Shown here one piece after another: positions 41,149-42,833 of a DNA stretch of 42,833 nt. The DNA comes from Desulfarculales bacterium UBA702. GTDB taxonomy: Bacteria > Desulfobacterota > Syntrophobacteria > Syntrophobacterales > Syntrophobacteraceae. The DNA is taken from the NCBI GenBank assembly GCA_002298165.1, contig DBMI01000053.1, positions 1 through 42,833 of the forward strand, given 5' to 3'. Under the pieces are notes generated by a model that saw only the letters and a list, made by a program, of their open reading frames with translations, was not told where the DNA came from and searched no databases. The stretch's first letter is position 1, and every line of letters starts with the position of its first letter. Position numbers and translations under genes: made by a program.

Positions 41149-42615
41149 TTAGCTTCCCGCCTGATTGGCCGCCATATCTCCAGCCATGTCCCACCCGCCT
41201 CCGAGGGCCTTATAGAGGGCAATCAAATCGGTAATCAGGGTGTTAGTGCTTTGTGCAAGCGCATCTTCCGAGACAAAGAGCGACCGCTGAGCGTTCAGCA
41301 CGTTCAGGAAATCTGTTTTGCCCGAGGTGTAGAGCTGCATCGACAGGTCCACTGCCCGTCGGTTGTTTGCCGCGGCCTGGGCAATCAGCCTGTTGTGCTG
41401 GAGTTCCTTCGAGTAGGCAGAGAGTGCCGTCTCGACGTCTTTTAACGCGGTGAGGATCGATTTTTCGTAATTAAGGAGTGCCTGTTCCTGAACCGCCTTC
41501 TGGATCTCGATGTTCCACCGGATACGGCCGGCATCGAAAATCGGCCAGGTGACAGCCGGTCCCCAGGACCAGAACTTGTTACTGATATTCCCGAGTGATG
41601 CCAGGTTCTGACCCATGGTTCCGAAATTACCCGTCAGCGAAAATTTGGGGAAAAGATCGGCCGTTGCAACTCCTATTTTAGCGGTTGCCGCATGGATCTG
41701 CGCCTCTGCCCGGCGGATGTCGGGCCTTCTGCGGAGAAGGTCTGAAGGAAGGCCGACCGGAACTTCGGGAGGGGTGGGCAAAATAGGTTTATCGGCGGCG
41801 AGTTCATCGTAAAGTGCCCCGGGTTCGAGCCCCAGGAGAACGCTGAGGTTATGGATAGCTGCGTTCGCGGATGATTCCAGAATAGGGATCAGGGATTCAG
41901 TTGTAGCCGCCTGAGCCTGGGCATTTGCGACGTCGAGTGCTCCTACGAACCCCGCTTCATGGCGTTTTCGAGTTATTTCGGCCGTGTGCTGCTGGGATAC
42001 GAGGTTTCTTCGGGCTATATCGATCTGTGCCTGAAACTGGCGCAAGTTAGCGTAATTGCTTCCTACATCGGATACAAGCGTAACCATCACCGAGCGCATG
42101 TCTTCGACCGCCGCCAGCACATCGGCTTTACTTGCCTCGATGCTCCGGCGGGTCCCGCCAAAAAAATCGAGTTCCCAGGATGCATCAAGTCCCATCCTGA
42201 AAAGATCGCTTGTCGAGCCTCCAGCTAACGAAGAGGAACCCGTTCCCCCCTGGCTTTGAGTGTAGCTTGCGCCGGCATTCAGGGTGGGCCAGAGTCCCGC
42301 TGATGCGGTCCCCTGCGTGGCGCGGGCCTGGCGGATTCTCGACTCTGCCAGCCGCAGGTCGTAGTTAGCACGGACCGCCCGTTCCACCAGGGAATTAAGT
42401 ATCGGATCGTCGAAGCCGTTCCACCACCTGGTCAGGTCAACCGGAAGGGTGGCCTGAGTTTCCCGGTAGGAAGCCGAGGCGGCATCCCCGTGCCATTTGT
42501 CGGGAATGGCAAATAGCGGTTTTTTGAAATCGGGACCGACAGCGCATCCCGCAACGATGGGCAGACAGAGTCCAAAAATCAGCCAAAACCGGGATTTTCC
42601 AGCCTTGAGTTGCAA
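41149..42615 (-). CDS. RND efflux system outer-membrane lipoprotein, NodT/OprM type
   Basis: The outer-membrane channel of a tripartite efflux pump. From a TTG start at 42615 the product is 488 residues, with a lipoprotein signal peptide (RFWLIFGLCLPIVAGC) whose lipidated cysteine begins CAVGPDF, typical of the NodT family. Two TolC-like repeats follow, including LRLAESRIRQARATQGTASAGLWPTLNAGASY, LPSDLLRRRPDIRRAEAQIHAATAKIGVATADLFPKFSLTG and ALLNYEKSILTALKDVETALSAY. The TTG start has GAGGGG five bases upstream (42621-42626). ATG at 42660 gives a longer N-terminus, and the frame to 42828 runs through a repeat. The inner-membrane and adaptor genes are not in the window. Confidence 0.92.
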   Translation of the reverse strand: MQLKAGKSRFWLIFGLCLPIVAGCAVGPDFKKPLFAIPDKWHGDAASASYRETQATLPVDLTRWWNGFDDPILNSLVERAVRANYDLRLAESRIRQARATQGTASAGLWPTLNAGASYTQSQGGTGSSSLAGGSTSDLFRMGLDASWELDFFGGTRRSIEASKADVLAAVEDMRSVMVTLVSDVGSNYANLRQFQAQIDIARRNLVSQQHTAEITRKRHEAGFVGALDVANAQAQAATTESLIPILESSANAAIHNLSVLLGLEPGALYDELAADKPILPTPPEVPVGLPSDLLRRRPDIRRAEAQIHAATAKIGVATADLFPKFSLTGNFGTMGQNLASLGNISNKFWSWGPAVTWPIFDAGRIRWNIEIQKAVQEQALLNYEKSILTALKDVETALSAYSKELQHNRLIAQAAANNRRAVDLSMQLYTSGKTDFLNVLNAQRSLFVSEDALAQSTNTLITDLIALYKALGGGWDMAGDMAANQAGS

Positions 42616-42733
42616 TCGATCCCCTCTTATTTTGACCAGCGTTTTTCGCCCAAAAATCATCAATTTAAATTTGAAAGAGTGTTTTGGAAGAGGTGTTAAG
42701 TACTGTTGCCGCCAAAGGAGCCCGAAAAATAGA

Positions 42734-42810
42734 TTCCCCTCCCTTGATGGGAGGGGACAGGGGAGGGTGCGGATAGTCTTTAAAGACCGCAACCCCCTCC
42801 CCCAGCCCCT
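42734..42810. repeat. Large GC-rich hairpin repeat at the right edge
   Basis: CCCCTCCC (42736-42743) and GGGAGGGG (42749-42756) form a perfect stem around TTGAT. A second, longer hairpin follows, with GGGGAGGGTGCG on one side and CGCAACCCCCTCCCC on the other, centred on the perfect palindrome GTCTTTAAAGAC (42776-42787). The double-hairpin layout resembles a MITE-like or BIME-like intergenic element. It lies upstream of the efflux gene. Confidence 0.65.
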
Positions 42811-42833
42811 TGTTTGGACCGGACACATGGGTA

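Noticed and set aside
1..42833. CRISPR arrays, tRNA or rRNA genes, insertion sequences with transposase
   Set aside because: No regularly spaced direct repeats, no tRNA- or rRNA-like segments and no transposase or integrase frame were recognised by eye.

Overview
The window looks like chromosomal DNA of a Gram-negative, diderm bacterium, most likely one of the Desulfobacterota (the former Deltaproteobacteria, in the Syntrophobacter/Desulfomonile neighbourhood). The reasons are an LptD outer-membrane LPS assembly protein, an outer-membrane efflux lipoprotein, type IV pilin genes behind a sigma-54 promoter, the block folC-lptD-rplM-rpsI-argC-truA-aminotransferase, and GC-rich hairpin repeats scattered between genes. 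The assignment rests on gene content and order and could not be tested by a search.

Layout. 1-443: non-coding, with repeats. 444-8379: housekeeping block on the + strand (folC, lptD, rplM, rpsI, argC, truA, an aspartate-type aminotransferase). 8583-12372: a radical SAM/SPASM protein, then a translationally coupled pair made of a GT39-type membrane glycosyltransferase and a polyprenyl-phosphate-type GT2. 12514-14328: a divergent alpha/beta hydrolase and patatin-like phospholipase. 14686-23022: a compact + strand surface-polysaccharide cluster (three GT2 enzymes, a B12-type radical SAM protein, a DegT sugar aminotransferase, a hexapeptide acyltransferase, a Wzx-type flippase, a zinc-ribbon methyltransferase), with neither a polymerase nor an initiating transferase visible. 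23377-27371: a type IV pilus locus comprising a sigma-54 promoter, pilA, a large GT-C-like/TPR membrane protein and an isolated PilP. 27372-27730: an intergenic island of repeats. 27731-30624: an exported glycoside hydrolase and an L,D-transpeptidase lipoprotein, both on the - strand.

30918-36602 holds four adjacent - strand genes: a GT2 with C-terminal membrane segments, an alpha/alpha-barrel lyase/epimerase-like protein without an export signal, a lysylphosphatidylglycerol-synthetase-TM-type membrane protein, and a DUF6798-like GT-C membrane protein. The last three overlap by a few bases. I consider this the best candidate for an undescribed glycoconjugate pathway here. The right end has a CBS-domain protein, a FecR/DUF6600 exported protein with a very long Gly/Arg/Ser tail, an unrecognised 225-residue protein, a 59-residue orphan HicB-like protein and an efflux outer-membrane lipoprotein whose RND partners would lie beyond the window.

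A common theme is the cell envelope: LPS transport, sugar-nucleotide and polyprenyl-linked glycosyl transfer, a flippase, pilin, peptidoglycan cross-linking and polysaccharide hydrolysis. The pilin gene directly follows the polysaccharide cluster and is itself followed by a GT-C-like protein, which suggests pilin glycosylation.
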